64,000 nucleotides of DNA from Ruegeria atlantica (GCA_013032095.1 WQBJ01000001.1:550483-614482); one strand, 5' to 3'. Counted from the first letter of the stretch, positions 22,707-31,645 are shown. Numbers and translations are program-made. Notes: generated by a model not told the origin, from the sequence alone.

Positions 22707-23345
22707 TTAAAGCTCGCCAGTTTTGATGATTTCCAGAATCGCAGACAGCACGGAATTTACTGCGACTGACGCCAGGATCATGCCCATCACGCGGCTGATG
22801 ATGGCTGCTCCCGAATATCGGATCAGCCGGATTATTGGGTCTGCAAGTAGCATCAGGATAAATGAGATCAGAATGACGGACAGCATGACCAAAGCCGTGA
22901 TGCCTTGGTCCGCAGCACTATAGCGGTTGTTGTCGGTCAGAATAACGATTGCCAGCATCGCGCCCGGCGAAGCCAAAGACGGAACAGCCAGCGGGAATAT
23001 CGCGGGGTTGGGCCGGTTGGCGGGCCGCTCCAACTCTTCTTCCGCCTCATGTTGTTCAACGACTTGCTTGCTTTCACCGAAGATCATTGTCAGGGCAAAG
23101 AGAAACAGGATGATGCCGCCTGCAACCTGAAACGAGTTTAATCCGATATCCAGCGCTTCGATCAACAATTGACCGAACACGAGAAAGAACAACAATACTC
23201 CGGCGCTGACCAAAGCTGCGAGAAGAGCAGTTTTGCGACGCGCCGCTGCCGAGAGGGTCGCAGTTACGGCGATGAAAACGGGGATAGTGCCAATTGGGTC
23301 GATGACGACCCAGAGGGTAACGAAATGTTCAAGCAGTTTTTCCAA
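22707..23345 (-). CDS. MarC family integral membrane protein
   Basis: A 212-residue inner-membrane protein with about six membrane spans and the MarC family features: an N-terminal L-W-V-V-I-D-P-I-G-T-I-P-V-F segment at 11-24, V-A-G-G-I-I-L-F near 76-83, and P-L-A-V-P-S-L-A-S-P-G-A-M near 117-129. A charged loop of E and Q near residues 92-106 separates the halves. Despite the name, MarC proteins have no proven role in antibiotic resistance and no known substrate. The gene is alone, convergent with the terminator of the upstream plus-strand unit. Confidence 0.88.
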   Translation of the reverse strand: MEKLLEHFVTLWVVIDPIGTIPVFIAVTATLSAAARRKTALLAALVSAGVLLFFLVFGQLLIEALDIGLNSFQVAGGIILFLFALTMIFGESKQVVEQHEAEEELERPANRPNPAIFPLAVPSLASPGAMLAIVILTDNNRYSAADQGITALVMLSVILISFILMLLADPIIRLIRYSGAAIISRVMGMILASVAVNSVLSAILEIIKTGEL

Positions 23346-23403
23346 TCCAATCCCCCCGACATCCTGCAGTGTGATTAAACCGGATTGCCCAAAAATTCCA
23401 ATT

Positions 23404-23856
23404 TTATGCGCAGTTAGCCTGTTCCGCCTGCTCCATGGCCTCGGCCGTGGCCTCCAGAACCAGCATGATTGACGCGTGGCGGTTCTTGTAGTCCCGGGCG
23501 GGGATCAGCACCTCAAGCCCGTCAAAGGGCGCATCAGGTGCAGGACCGTCTTTCTTAAGCATTGCAGACAACTGATCGCGCGCGGTTTCCACCTGCGCTC
23601 GAGTTGCGCCAATGATAGCGCTGCCCACGACCGAGGCCGATGCCTGACCTAGCGCACAGGCTTTGACGTCTTGGCCAAAGTCGGAAACCTTACCGTCCTG
23701 CATTTTCACATCTACGGTCACGGTCGATCCACAAAGTGGCGAACGCTTTTTTACCGTGGCATTGGGGTTCTCAATCCGCTCGAGATGCGGGATATCCGCC
23801 GCAAGCGCCAGAATGCGGCCGGAATAGAGCTTTATCAGGTCGTTCTCGCCGGACAT
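23404..23856 (-). CDS. IscU/NifU-like iron-sulfur scaffold, atypical
   Basis: A 150-residue protein with the IscU/SufU fold. Two of the three cluster-ligand cysteines are clear: C42 (P-L-C-G-S) and C68 (K-A-C-A-L-G-Q-A-S-A). The third, expected in the helix after the K-N-R motif, is replaced by A128-S129; the only other Cys is C149 at the C-terminus. It may deliver Fe-S clusters, but the missing ligand suggests an altered role. The start at 23856 is preferred over longer forms because it begins the conserved region. It is divergent from hisI. Confidence 0.75.
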   Translation of the reverse strand: MSGENDLIKLYSGRILALAADIPHLERIENPNATVKKRSPLCGSTVTVDVKMQDGKVSDFGQDVKACALGQASASVVGSAIIGATRAQVETARDQLSAMLKKDGPAPDAPFDGLEVLIPARDYKNRHASIMLVLEATAEAMEQAEQANCA

Positions 23857-23922
23857 GGCTTTCCCTCGTTGTCTGTTCCCCATACATAGTGAGCATCCAC
23901 CGGGATGCAAAAGGTTTTTCTC

Positions 23923-24294
23923 ATGTCTGTCACCGTCACGTTTGATCCGTCATCATTGAAGTTTAATGAGGCCGGTCTGATCCCTGCCATCGCCCAAGAC
24001 GAAAGTTCGGGTGAGGTGTTAATGATGGCCTGGATGAATGTGCAAGCCATTGAGAAGACGCTTGAAACCGGGCGCGTCACCTATTGGTCGCGATCCCGTC
24101 AGTCGTTCTGGATCAAGGGCGAAACCTCGGGTCACGTGCAGGAGTTGGTGGATTTTCGGTTCGATTGTGACCGCGATTGTCTGCTGGTTCTCGTGCGTCA
24201 GACCGGTGCTGCCTGTCACACGAACCGTCGTACTTGCTTCTACACCGCCGTGCGTGATGGAGACGAGGTTGAACTGATGTCACCCATGAAGTGA
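23923..24294 (+). CDS. hisI: Phosphoribosyl-AMP cyclohydrolase HisI
   Basis: A 123-residue monofunctional HisI that opens the adenine ring of phosphoribosyl-AMP in histidine synthesis, with zinc and magnesium. The metal ligands are visible: D81, D83 and D85 with C82 in the D-C-D-R-D segment, and C98 and C105 in the A-C-H-T-N-R-R-T-C-F-Y motif. The ATG at 23923 gives normal length; an in-frame ATG at 23905 would add six residues. It is not fused to HisE and stands apart from other his genes. Confidence 0.94.
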   Translation: MSVTVTFDPSSLKFNEAGLIPAIAQDESSGEVLMMAWMNVQAIEKTLETGRVTYWSRSRQSFWIKGETSGHVQELVDFRFDCDRDCLLVLVRQTGAACHTNRRTCFYTAVRDGDEVELMSPMK

Positions 24295-24299
24295 ACTGA

Positions 24300-25193
24300 T
24301 CACAGGCCAACCATCTCTCGAATGTCCGCGGGCGTTGCGCCTTCGGCTCGGTATTTTGAGATCGCTCGCGCGTCGTCGCGTTTGGCCAATCGCCTGCCTG
24401 CGTCGTCGCGGATCAACAGGTGATGAAAGTAATGCGGTGTCGGCAATCCCAGCAGAGCTTGCAGAACAACATGAATGCGGGTCGCTTCGAACAGGTCCTG
24501 ACCCCGTACGACATGGGTGACGCCTTGCGCGGCGTCATCCAACACCACGGACAAGTGATAGGACGTGCCCATATCGCGCCGCGACAAGACAACGTCTCCG
24601 ATGGTATTTGTCAGTTCGCCAAAAGTGAACGCGACAGAACCCGTCTCATCATTCGGTTCGACGCCAGCTTCCTGAAAGGCACCAACTTTAGCATCGATAC
24701 GGTTTGATCCAGACAGCGAAAGACCAGCGGCAGCCATATCTAACCTCAACGGAATTTCCCTAGGGCGCGTATCGGAGGCCGAGGTTTTCCTCCATTTTTC
24801 ACGGCAGGTACCGGGGTAGATAATCCCATCCGGCCCATGCAGAGGCGCGCCTTCCTGTGGTGCACTTGCCGCAGCAGCGATATCCTTGCGATTGCAGGTG
24901 CAAGGATAGAGTAGGCCACGTGCCCATAGCTCATCCAGAGCTTTGTCGTAGACACTCAATCGCTCTGATTGCCGCATTATTGGCTCGGGCCAACTCAGTC
25001 CCAACCAACTCAGGTCATCGTAAATTTGATCTTCCCAGTGAGACCGTGATCGAGAGCGGTCGATATCCTCGACCCTCAGCAAGAACTGACCGTTTCGAGA
25101 AACGGCAAGATCATGGGCGAGGATCGCGGAATACGCATGTCCCAAGTGCAGCGGGCCGGTAGGTGACGGCGCAAAACGAGTAATGAATGTCAC
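24300..25193 (-). CDS. gluQ: Glutamyl-Q tRNA(Asp) synthetase
   Basis: A 297-residue truncated paralogue of glutamyl-tRNA synthetase that attaches glutamate to the queuosine base at position 34 of tRNA-Asp. The class I signature is P-T-G-P-L-H-L-G-H (11-19), the zinc site uses C-x-C near residues 98-100 with Y and C further on, and the KMSKS-equivalent is K-R-D-D-A near 274. It lacks the C-terminal anticodon-binding domain of GltX, which separates it from that enzyme. It overlaps the methyltransferase gene upstream by 4 bases. Confidence 0.92.
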   Translation of the reverse strand: MTFITRFAPSPTGPLHLGHAYSAILAHDLAVSRNGQFLLRVEDIDRSRSRSHWEDQIYDDLSWLGLSWPEPIMRQSERLSVYDKALDELWARGLLYPCTCNRKDIAAAASAPQEGAPLHGPDGIIYPGTCREKWRKTSASDTRPREIPLRLDMAAAGLSLSGSNRIDAKVGAFQEAGVEPNDETGSVAFTFGELTNTIGDVVLSRRDMGTSYHLSVVLDDAAQGVTHVVRGQDLFEATRIHVVLQALLGLPTPHYFHHLLIRDDAGRRLAKRDDARAISKYRAEGATPADIREMVGL

Positions 25194-25804
25194 GCTTTTT
25201 CAACAATATAGACATCTGACTTCAGGTCCATGCCTGGCAGGTGGGGACCGTATTCTCGAAATAGCAGCCGCGCAGCGCCCATGTCCAGCCAGTCATTCAG
25301 TCTTGAAGTGTAAGTAACGTCCTTAAGCGTATGATCGTTATAGGAAAAGCCCAATAATCCACCCTTGGGCAAAGCATGCATCAACAAGTCAAACACCTCG
25401 GGCGGAGCCGCACCGGTGCCGATGACGCCGATGGCAGTAATCGCTTTGTATGCACCTTTTTCCAAAGGGTCAGGATCGGTAATCTCGAAAGTCGACAGCC
25501 TGCGGTAGACCCCTTTGGCCTTGGCGCCTTCCATCATCTTGGCGGTCGGGTCAACCCCATCGATCACCTCGAATCCCGCCGCGCGTAAGGCCACACCCGA
25601 AAGGCCGGTGCCGCAACCATAATCGAGTATAGGGGTCTGAGGTTCGGGCAGCTTCGACCAAAGCGCTTCGGCGACGCGTCCGGGAGTTGCATAACCATGC
25701 GCGCCGACCTCGGCATCATATGACGAGGCCCACTTTTGATAATGCGCATGTGTGGCCTGCGGCGTGTCCAGATCGTAGACGTCTTTGAGGAATTTGTCGC
25801 TCAT
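25190..25804 (-). CDS. Class I SAM-dependent methyltransferase
   Basis: A 204-residue methyltransferase with SAM-binding motif I at D61-Y-G-C-G-T-G67 and the acidic D83 of motif II. The preceding H-Y-x-K-W-A-S-S-Y-D segment is common in small Williams-Beuren-type (WBSCR27-like) methyltransferases. The substrate cannot be told from the sequence. It is coupled to gluQ by an ATGA overlap and follows trmFO, which places it in a tRNA-modification operon and makes RNA or a small molecule equally possible targets. Confidence 0.8.
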   Translation of the reverse strand: MSDKFLKDVYDLDTPQATHAHYQKWASSYDAEVGAHGYATPGRVAEALWSKLPEPQTPILDYGCGTGLSGVALRAAGFEVIDGVDPTAKMMEGAKAKGVYRRLSTFEITDPDPLEKGAYKAITAIGVIGTGAAPPEVFDLLMHALPKGGLLGFSYNDHTLKDVTYTSRLNDWLDMGAARLLFREYGPHLPGMDLKSDVYIVEKA

Positions 25805-25841
25805 ACACCTATGTTACGCCGCTTCGTCCTGAAGCGTCCAG

Positions 25842-27182
25842 TCAGCTCTGCGCCAGCCAGTTTGTCCATTCGGCTTTGGCCCGATCTGTGTAGGCCTTGT
25901 AACGATCTTTGCGGCCCCGGCGCCCACCTTTCAGCCCTTCGACAGGGCGGAATAGGCCAAAGTTGACGTTCATGGGTTGAAAGGTCTTAGCCTCGGCTCC
26001 ACCAGTGATGTGGTGGATCAGGGCACCCATGGCACTGTCCTGCGGCACTTCTGGCAGGGTACGGCCCAATATCTCGGCTGCAGCCAGACGGCCAGCCAGA
26101 AGGCCCATAGCTGCGCTTTCGACATACCCCTCAACCCCGGTGATCTGGCCAGCAAAGCGGATATTCGGCTTTGATTTCAGGCGCATCTGCGCGTCCAGCA
26201 AAGTAGGTGAGTTGATGAAAGTGTTGCGGTGAATGCCGCCCAGACGCGCAAAGCTGGCATTTTCAAGCCCGGGGATCATGCGAAACACCTCGGTTTGTGC
26301 GCCATATTTCATCTTGGTCTGAAAACCCACGATGTTGAACAGCGTGCCAAGGGCGTTATCGCGGCGCAGCTGCACCACGGCATGAGGTTTGACGTCCGGT
26401 TGGTGCGGATTGGTCAGGCCAACGGGCTTCATCGGACCATGGCGTAGCGTTTCGCGCCCACGTTCCGACATTACTTCGATCGGCAGGCAGCCGTCGAAAT
26501 AGCCAGCGGTTTCCCCGTCGTGGAACTCGGTCTTATCGGCCGCCAGCAGAGCGTCGATGAACGCCTCGTACTGATCCCGGTCCATCGGGCAATTCAGATA
26601 GGCAGTGCGCTCTTCCTCGGTCTCGCCCTTGTCATAGCGCGATTGCATCCACGCTTTGCTCATGTCGATGCTGTCCGCATAGACGATGGGGGCGATGGCA
26701 TCGAAGAAGGCCAGAGATTGAGCGCCGGTTTCTTTACTTATGGCCTGACCCAGAGCGGTCGAAGTTAGCGGTCCTGTGGCATAGATCCAATTGCCTTGGT
26801 CGGGCAGCGTGGTGACCTCTTCTCCTGTCACTTCGACTCGTGGGTGAGACCGCAGCTTTGTAGTAACGGATTCCGCAAATGGGTCGCGATCAACTGCCAA
26901 CGCTCCTCCGGCAGGAAGACGGTGCGCGTCGGCCGTGGTCATGATCAATCCATTCGCGGCACGCATTTCCCAATGCAACAGGCCGACAGCATTCTGTTCG
27001 TCGTCATCTGATCGGAAAGAGTTCGAACACACCATCTCGGCCAGATTGCCCGTCTGATGCGCAAAGGTGCCCACGTTGGGCCGCATTTCGTGGATCACGA
27101 CATCCACGCCCATTTCCGCCGCCTGCCATGCGGCTTCGGACCCGGCCATGCCGCCGCCCACGATATGCAATTTTTGTGTCAT
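25842..27182 (-). CDS. trmFO: Methylenetetrahydrofolate-tRNA-(uracil-5-)-methyltransferase TrmFO
   Basis: A 446-residue FAD and folate-dependent enzyme that forms 5-methyluridine at position 54 of tRNAs. The FAD loop [10 protein letters not shown] is at residues 7-16. A G-G-x-x-x-x-T-F-I-N-S-P segment near 330 and a [12 protein letters not shown] motif near 354 are typical of the family. The start at 27182 is chosen because it overlaps the stop of the small ORF upstream (ATGA) and directly precedes the FAD motif; longer in-frame starts would run through that ORF. Confidence 0.94.
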   Translation of the reverse strand: MTQKLHIVGGGMAGSEAAWQAAEMGVDVVIHEMRPNVGTFAHQTGNLAEMVCSNSFRSDDDEQNAVGLLHWEMRAANGLIMTTADAHRLPAGGALAVDRDPFAESVTTKLRSHPRVEVTGEEVTTLPDQGNWIYATGPLTSTALGQAISKETGAQSLAFFDAIAPIVYADSIDMSKAWMQSRYDKGETEEERTAYLNCPMDRDQYEAFIDALLAADKTEFHDGETAGYFDGCLPIEVMSERGRETLRHGPMKPVGLTNPHQPDVKPHAVVQLRRDNALGTLFNIVGFQTKMKYGAQTEVFRMIPGLENASFARLGGIHRNTFINSPTLLDAQMRLKSKPNIRFAGQITGVEGYVESAAMGLLAGRLAAAEILGRTLPEVPQDSAMGALIHHITGGAEAKTFQPMNVNFGLFRPVEGLKGGRRGRKDRYKAYTDRAKAEWTNWLAQS

Positions 27183-27439
27183 GCGTTGCCACATAGGGCA
27201 CAGCATCTCACAACGCAACACAGGGAGGAAGGTTTGCAGAAATAGGGGGATTTTGGGGTCGCCGCTGCGGGAATGTCGACGCCGGTGAGAGAAACCAGCT
27301 TGGAGGGACCTTCCGCCCACGGCGACCCAAAAGTGTCTCCAGAGCCTAAGCTCTGTCCCAGCATTGCCACAGTGTCGCCGTTTTGGAAAGAAGAAAAATC
27401 ATCAACAGTCTCGAAAATTGTTTCTAACAGTCGCCTCAT
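27179..27439 (-). CDS. Small unknown ORF between echA and trmFO
   Basis: An 86-residue frame that I do not recognise. Its ATG overlaps the stop of the enoyl-CoA hydratase gene (ATGA) and its TGA overlaps the trmFO ATG (ATGA), the coupling pattern of real genes in this genome. The first half looks protein-like, with an amphipathic helix (R2 to T11), an F-S-S-F turn and a G-Q-S-L-G-S-G-D-T segment; the last 20 residues are rich in Cys (six) and less convincing. No membrane span or signal. It could be a genuine small protein or a decayed gene kept as a translational link. Confidence 0.45.
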   Translation of the reverse strand: MRRLLETIFETVDDFSSFQNGDTVAMLGQSLGSGDTFGSPWAEGPSKLVSLTGVDIPAAATPKSPYFCKPSSLCCVVRCCALCGNA

Positions 27440-28221
27440 TGCTGCCAATTTGGCGGCCTTTTCTCAATAAACGCAGATATTCCTTCTTCGGTATCCCGAT
27501 GCAGCATATTCTGTGCCATTACCTCTCCGGTATAACTGTAAGCCTGCTCAATCGGCATATCCAGTTGTTGGTAAAACGCCTGCTTGCCGACTTTGACCGC
27601 CGATCCCAGCTTGGCCGCCAGTTGGTCCGCGAGCGCCGCAGTTTCATGTTCCAAAAGCATTTCCGGCACTACGCGGTTAATCAATCCAAGCTCAACGGCA
27701 GTTTCGGCCGAGATAAATTCACCGGTCGTCAGCATTTCAAACGCGCGTTTGCGGGGAATGTTCCGGCTGAGCGCAACCATGGGGGTCGAGCAAAACAGAC
27801 CGATATTCACACCGTTCACGCCGAATCGAGTGCCTTCCGCTGCAACAGCCAAATCGCAAGTGGCAACAAGCTGGCAGCCTGCCGCCGTGGCAATGCCATG
27901 AACCTGTGCGATCACCGGTTGGGGCAGAGACTGAATCGAAAGCATCATTTGCGCACATCTGGCAAACAAATCCTGGAAGTAAGATTTACCCCCATCTTCT
28001 GACTGTCGCCCGGCTGTCATCTGTTTGAGGTCATGGCCCGCGCAGAAAGCCTTGCCTTCACCGCTTAGAATCACTGCTCGGATCGCGCTGTCATCGCGCA
28101 ATGCGTCGAACTCGGCCTGAAGGGCTGCCAGCATTTCATCGCTCAGGGCATTCAGGCGATCAGGCGAGTTCATTTTCAGGGTTGCCACGGCACCTGTGTC
28201 GTTACGTTCCAGAATTGGCAT
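27436..28221 (-). CDS. Enoyl-CoA hydratase/isomerase family protein
   Basis: A 261-residue crotonase-fold protein. The two oxyanion-hole segments are visible: F-C-A-G-H-D-L-K near residues 60-67 and G-I-A-T-A-A-G-C-Q-L near 109-118. Members hydrate or isomerise acyl-CoA substrates; this subtype, with H-D-L-K and a Q-L rather than a Glu at the second site, resembles the ECHDC3-like group, so the exact reaction is uncertain. It is the first gene of the minus-strand unit running to gluQ and is divergent from the PaaI-like thioesterase. Confidence 0.85.
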   Translation of the reverse strand: MPILERNDTGAVATLKMNSPDRLNALSDEMLAALQAEFDALRDDSAIRAVILSGEGKAFCAGHDLKQMTAGRQSEDGGKSYFQDLFARCAQMMLSIQSLPQPVIAQVHGIATAAGCQLVATCDLAVAAEGTRFGVNGVNIGLFCSTPMVALSRNIPRKRAFEMLTTGEFISAETAVELGLINRVVPEMLLEHETAALADQLAAKLGSAVKVGKQAFYQQLDMPIEQAYSYTGEVMAQNMLHRDTEEGISAFIEKRPPNWQQ

Positions 28222-28279
28222 CTTGCTCTCCGTTCCGATGTCGGGCCAACTCTAGGTCGGCAAATCGAGGAGGGAAAGC

Positions 28280-28723
28280 ATGTCATTGGTGATGAACCGC
28301 GAAGACCTGACAGACTACATGAGGCAGGTCTTTCCACAGGTGCATCGGGACTTTGTAGTTGAAGAGCTAAATGAGGACTCGATTGTGATGCGGTTGGTTG
28401 TAGAAGATCGGCATCTGCGTCCAGGTGGGACCGTTTCAGGACCGTCCATGTTTGGGTTGGCTGATGTGAGCGTCTACGCAATGGTTTTGGCGCGCAAAGG
28501 TCGGCAATCGCTTGCCGTTACCACAAATAGTTCTTTGGATTTTCTAAGAAAACCTGAAGGCGGCAAAGATATGATCGCGCATTGCCGGTTGCTGAAGCTA
28601 GGCCGCAGTCTTGCTGTTGGGGACGTGCTGATGTTCTCCGACGGGTCCGACAAGCCAGTTGCGCGAGCGACGATGACCTACTCGCTTCCACCCGAAGGGT
28701 CTGCGGCAGCGGCGTTTGGGTAA
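28280..28723 (+). CDS. PaaI-family hot-dog thioesterase
   Basis: A 147-residue single hot-dog domain protein of the PaaI/YbaW type. The motif R-P-G-G-T-V-S-G-P at about 47-55 and the following helix with an acidic residue (A-D-V) correspond to the active-site region of PaaI thioesterases, which hydrolyse aryl- or acyl-CoA. The gene lies head to head with the enoyl-CoA hydratase gene, suggesting shared control of a CoA pathway. Its stop codon overlaps the T-run of the opposite-strand terminator of the DUF1127 gene. Confidence 0.8.
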   Translation: MSLVMNREDLTDYMRQVFPQVHRDFVVEELNEDSIVMRLVVEDRHLRPGGTVSGPSMFGLADVSVYAMVLARKGRQSLAVTTNSSLDFLRKPEGGKDMIAHCRLLKLGRSLAVGDVLMFSDGSDKPVARATMTYSLPPEGSAAAAFG

Positions 28724-28746
28724 AAAAGGCCGGGCATTGCCCGGCC
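28722..28746 (-). terminator. Terminator of the DUF1127 gene
   Basis: Perfect 8-base stem (28728-28735 with 28739-28746) and 3-base loop. Read on the minus strand it is followed by six T, so it ends the DUF1127 transcript; on the plus strand there is no T-run. Confidence 0.85.
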
Positions 28747-28779
28747 AGGAAGAGGTCCCGTCAAGGGACTGGGGAAATT

Positions 28780-29007
28780 TTAACCCTGCCAGAAGTAGCG
28801 GGTGTACTCCCGCCGGGCCTGATACCGGGTCAGGCCGACATCTTTGAGAAGCCGGTCATCCAAATTGGACAGATTTACTCGGCTGCGGCGTTGGCGTTCC
28901 CACTTCGTCACGGTTGCCGCAAACCGCACGGCCAGCGCGGCGATCAGCGGCAGCCGGGGGCTGTCGTTAAGCAGCAAGAGGGCGGGGTTGTGCATTGCGC
29001 GTGTCAT
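28780..29007 (-). CDS. DUF1127 small Arg-rich protein
   Basis: A 75-residue protein with the DUF1127 (YjiS-like) domain at about 46-70: L-S-N-L-D-D-R-L-L-K-D-V-G-L-T-R. Residues 20-33 are moderately hydrophobic and are followed by an R-rich stretch. Small DUF1127 proteins affect RNA turnover, phosphate and stress responses in some alphaproteobacteria, but this one is not characterised. The start at 29007 has an AAAGGA ribosome site. It has its own terminator and is divergent from the MocR regulator, whose possible operators lie between them. Confidence 0.8.
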   Translation of the reverse strand: MTRAMHNPALLLLNDSPRLPLIAALAVRFAATVTKWERQRRSRVNLSNLDDRLLKDVGLTRYQARREYTRYFWQG

Positions 29008-29023
29008 AGTGGGTATCCTTTCT

Positions 29024-29118
29024 AATTGTATTGACACAAAGCTAATATGTTCGGTACAAGAGATTGATACATTCGAGATTGTGTCAAAATCAAAGGAAGA
29101 ATTGTAATGGATACAATT
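29024..29118. promoter_or_regulatory. Divergent control region with nested repeats (MocR operators)
   Basis: AATTGTA occurs at 29024 and 29100. The second copy forms the palindrome AATTGTA-N5-TACAATT (29100-29118) across the mocR start codon. A separate perfect 9-base inverted pair, TTGACACAA (29031-29039) and TTGTGTCAA (29079-29087), lies between the divergent genes. Regulators of this family usually bind repeats of this kind in their own promoter. Confidence 0.5.
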
Positions 29119-30510
29119 TGGCCGGAGGCGTTGCCGAAATCAAAGGGCCCAAAGTACACTCTGGTCGCTGACACCATTCGAAAAGCAATAGATAACAAGG
29201 TGCTGGAAGTCGGAGCGAAGCTGCCTCCGGTTCGTGAACTGGCGTATCGACTACAAATAACGCCGGGTACGGTTGCGAGAGCGTACACCATTCTGACCGA
29301 TGAAGGCTTGTTAAACGCTGAGGTCGGTCGTGGTACATTTGTCGCCCCTCCGAAATCTCCCATTCTGGACGATGTTTGGGCCAGGCAACTGCACCTGCAA
29401 GATGACAAGTACAACGCCAATGTCAGCCTCTTTAGTCCGCGGCTGGCAGATGTGGGGCAGGTCGCCTTGATTCGCGAATGCCTGAAAAAGGTCTCACATT
29501 CCGATCCTGGATTGTTCCTGAACTACCCGACCCGCGATGCCTATCAACCAATGCGGCAGACCGTGGTGGATTGGTTGTCGGATCTGCCCTTGGGAGCGCT
29601 TTCACATGACGACATTGTTTTAACACATGGTGGGCAGAATGGGTTGTGCCTTGTGTTCCAGACAATCTTGCGTGGCGCCAAGCCGGTGGTTTTGGTGGAA
29701 GATCTATCCTACGCAGGTTTTCGCAGGGCAGGGGAGTTGATGCGAGCCGACGTCGTCGGCGTCAAAATGGACAAGTGGGGTATAGATCCCAATGCCATGG
29801 AACATCTATTGCGTCAGACGCCCGCGCAAGCTGTTTGCGTCTCGCCTGAGGTTCAGAATCCTACCGGGGCGCATACACCGCTGGAACGGCGCAAGGAGAT
29901 CGTAGAAGTGGCCCGCCGCTTTGATGTGCAAATTGTCGAGGACGATTGTTACCGAATGGGAGATGCGCGTGAGCCGAGTTATCGCGCCCTTGCGCCCGAG
30001 CGCGGATGGCATGTGTCTTCCATTTCTAAAACACTGACGCCCGCATTGCGTGTCGGTTTCGCCATTGCACCGAGGGAAAGAAGCGTCGATTTGCGGCGGT
30101 CCGCCGAATACGGGTACTTCGGACTTGCACAGCCGCTTGCGGAACTGACCCGGTTATTGTTGTCCGACCCTAGAACGCGGCAGATTGCGAGGGATGTCCG
30201 CGTAAAGATGGGAGAATATGTGCGGGTTGCAGTGAACGCTTTGGGCGGGTTTGAACTCAACTGGGCGCCGGACGTCCCATTTGTTTGGCTGCACCTGCCA
30301 TCAGGGTGGCGTGCTGCAGCGTTCAGTCGTGCCGCTGAACGAGAAGGGATTCAACTCCGGTCTGCTGATGAGTTCGCCCTACGCGATGGGCGTGCCCCAA
30401 ATGCGGTACGCATCGCTATGAATGGGCATGTGTCCCTTGAGCGGTTCGAAGATGCGATGCAGCGATTGAGACGCTTGCTGGACAATCCACCCGAGCAAAT
30501 CAGCGTCTAA
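29107..30510 (+). CDS. MocR/PdxR-type GntR regulator with aminotransferase domain
   Basis: A 467-residue fusion of a GntR winged helix (about 15-80, with L-P-P-V-R-E-L-A and T-P-G-T-V-A-R-A-Y) to a class I aminotransferase-like domain (about 105-460). The PLP lysine is probably K308 in S-S-I-S-K-T, with N251-P and the D279/D280 cofactor site also present. Such regulators sense PLP or an amino compound and usually control a neighbouring gene and themselves. The target here may be the divergent DUF1127 gene. The ligand is unknown. Confidence 0.88.
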   Translation: MDTIWPEALPKSKGPKYTLVADTIRKAIDNKVLEVGAKLPPVRELAYRLQITPGTVARAYTILTDEGLLNAEVGRGTFVAPPKSPILDDVWARQLHLQDDKYNANVSLFSPRLADVGQVALIRECLKKVSHSDPGLFLNYPTRDAYQPMRQTVVDWLSDLPLGALSHDDIVLTHGGQNGLCLVFQTILRGAKPVVLVEDLSYAGFRRAGELMRADVVGVKMDKWGIDPNAMEHLLRQTPAQAVCVSPEVQNPTGAHTPLERRKEIVEVARRFDVQIVEDDCYRMGDAREPSYRALAPERGWHVSSISKTLTPALRVGFAIAPRERSVDLRRSAEYGYFGLAQPLAELTRLLLSDPRTRQIARDVRVKMGEYVRVAVNALGGFELNWAPDVPFVWLHLPSGWRAAAFSRAAEREGIQLRSADEFALRDGRAPNAVRIAMNGHVSLERFEDAMQRLRRLLDNPPEQISV

Positions 30511-30578
30511 ATATGGGGTAAAATAATACCTATTTTTTAAGTTATTGTAATTACTATATTTAAAAGCGTTTGGTGTTG

Positions 30579-30607
30579 TTGACCTACGCTACGGACGCCT
30601 CTAAATA
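30579..30607 (+). promoter_or_regulatory. Probable promoter of rplM-rpsI
   Basis: TTGACC (30579-30584), a 17-base spacer, then TAAATA (30602-30607), 67 bases before rplM. The leader after it can fold into an 8-pair stem with wobbles near 30624-30650, possibly for autogenous control; this is inferred. Confidence 0.45.
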
Positions 30608-30673
30608 CGCTCCATCGAATTCGGGCCGCTCTGTCTTGGGGCGGTCTTTCACATCAAACAGGACTATCCTGCC

Positions 30674-31132
30674 ATGAAAACCTTTTCTGCAACACCTGCA
30701 GACATCGACAAGAAATGGATCCTGATCGACGCTGAGGGCGTTGTTCTGGGCCGTCTTGCCTCGATCGTCGCCATGCGTCTGCGTGGCAAGCACAAAGCGT
30801 CGTTCACCCCGAACATGGATATGGGCGACAACGTCATCGTGATCAACGCTGACAAAATCCAGATGACCGGCAAGAAGCGCGAAGAGAACTTCTACTGGCA
30901 CACTGGCCACCCGGGCGGCATCAAGTCGCGTACGAAGCAGCAGATCCTCGAGGGTGCACACCCCGAGCGCGTTGTGACCCAAGCAGTCAAGCGCATGCTG
31001 CCGGGCAACCGCCTGTCGCGTCAGCAAATGACCAACCTGCGCGTTTATGCCGGTGCCGAGCACCCGCACGAAGCCCAGGCCCCCGAAGTTCTGGACGTTA
31101 AGTCCATGAACAAGAAAAACACCCGGAGCTAA
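30674..31132 (+). CDS. rplM: 50S ribosomal protein L13
   Basis: A 152-residue L13, an early assembly protein of the large subunit. The family segments W-x-L-I-D-A-E-G-x-x-L-G-R-L-A-S near residues 15-30, the G-D-x-V-I-V-I-N-A-D segment near 52-61 and the M-L-P-x-N-R-L-S-R motif near 113 are clear. It is followed 6 bases later by rpsI, the conserved pair. Confidence 0.97.
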   Translation: MKTFSATPADIDKKWILIDAEGVVLGRLASIVAMRLRGKHKASFTPNMDMGDNVIVINADKIQMTGKKREENFYWHTGHPGGIKSRTKQQILEGAHPERVVTQAVKRMLPGNRLSRQQMTNLRVYAGAEHPHEAQAPEVLDVKSMNKKNTRS

Positions 31133-31138
31133 TGACCG

Positions 31139-31624
31139 ATGGCTGATCAGATCAATACTCTCGAAGAGCTGAGCGCCGTCGCAGGCGTTGAAACCGTGGC
31201 CGAAGAAGTCATCGTGCGCGAACCCGTACGTGACGAACTGGGCCGCTCCTACGCCACCGGCAAGCGTAAAGACGCTGTTGCCCGCGTTTGGATTAAGCCG
31301 GGTTCCGGCAAGGTCACCGTGAACGGCAAAGACCAGGACAAGTACTTTGCTCGTCCCGTTCTGCAGCTGATCCTGCGCCAGCCGTTCCAGGTTGCTGGTG
31401 TTGAAGGCGAATTCGACGTCGTTGCAACCGTCAAAGGCGGTGGCCTGACCGGTCAGGCCGGTGCGGTCAAGCACGGCATCTCGAAAGCTCTGCAGCTGTA
31501 CGATCCGTCGCTGCGCGGCGCGTTGAAAGCCGCTGGTTTCCTGACCCGCGACAGCCGCGTTGTGGAACGTAAGAAATACGGTAAGCGCAAAGCGCGTCGT
31601 TCGTTCCAGTTCTCGAAGCGTTAA
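31139..31624 (+). CDS. rpsI: 30S ribosomal protein S9
   Basis: A 161-residue S9. The C-terminal tail [18 protein letters not shown], which reaches into the ribosomal P site, is intact and ends in the conserved Lys-Arg. The G-x-G-K-V-T-V-N-G segment near 56-64 and the [10 protein letters not shown] motif near 100 are also present. About 35 acidic residues precede the S9 core, an extension seen in alphaproteobacteria. A terminator follows. Confidence 0.97.
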   Translation: MADQINTLEELSAVAGVETVAEEVIVREPVRDELGRSYATGKRKDAVARVWIKPGSGKVTVNGKDQDKYFARPVLQLILRQPFQVAGVEGEFDVVATVKGGGLTGQAGAVKHGISKALQLYDPSLRGALKAAGFLTRDSRVVERKKYGKRKARRSFQFSKR

Positions 31625-31645
31625 TCGCTGCAGAAACCGAAATTC

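Noticed and set aside
27364..28002. 212-codon plus-strand frame
   Set aside because: Antisense to the enoyl-CoA hydratase gene, which has clear crotonase motifs; the plus frame has irregular, Arg/His-rich composition.
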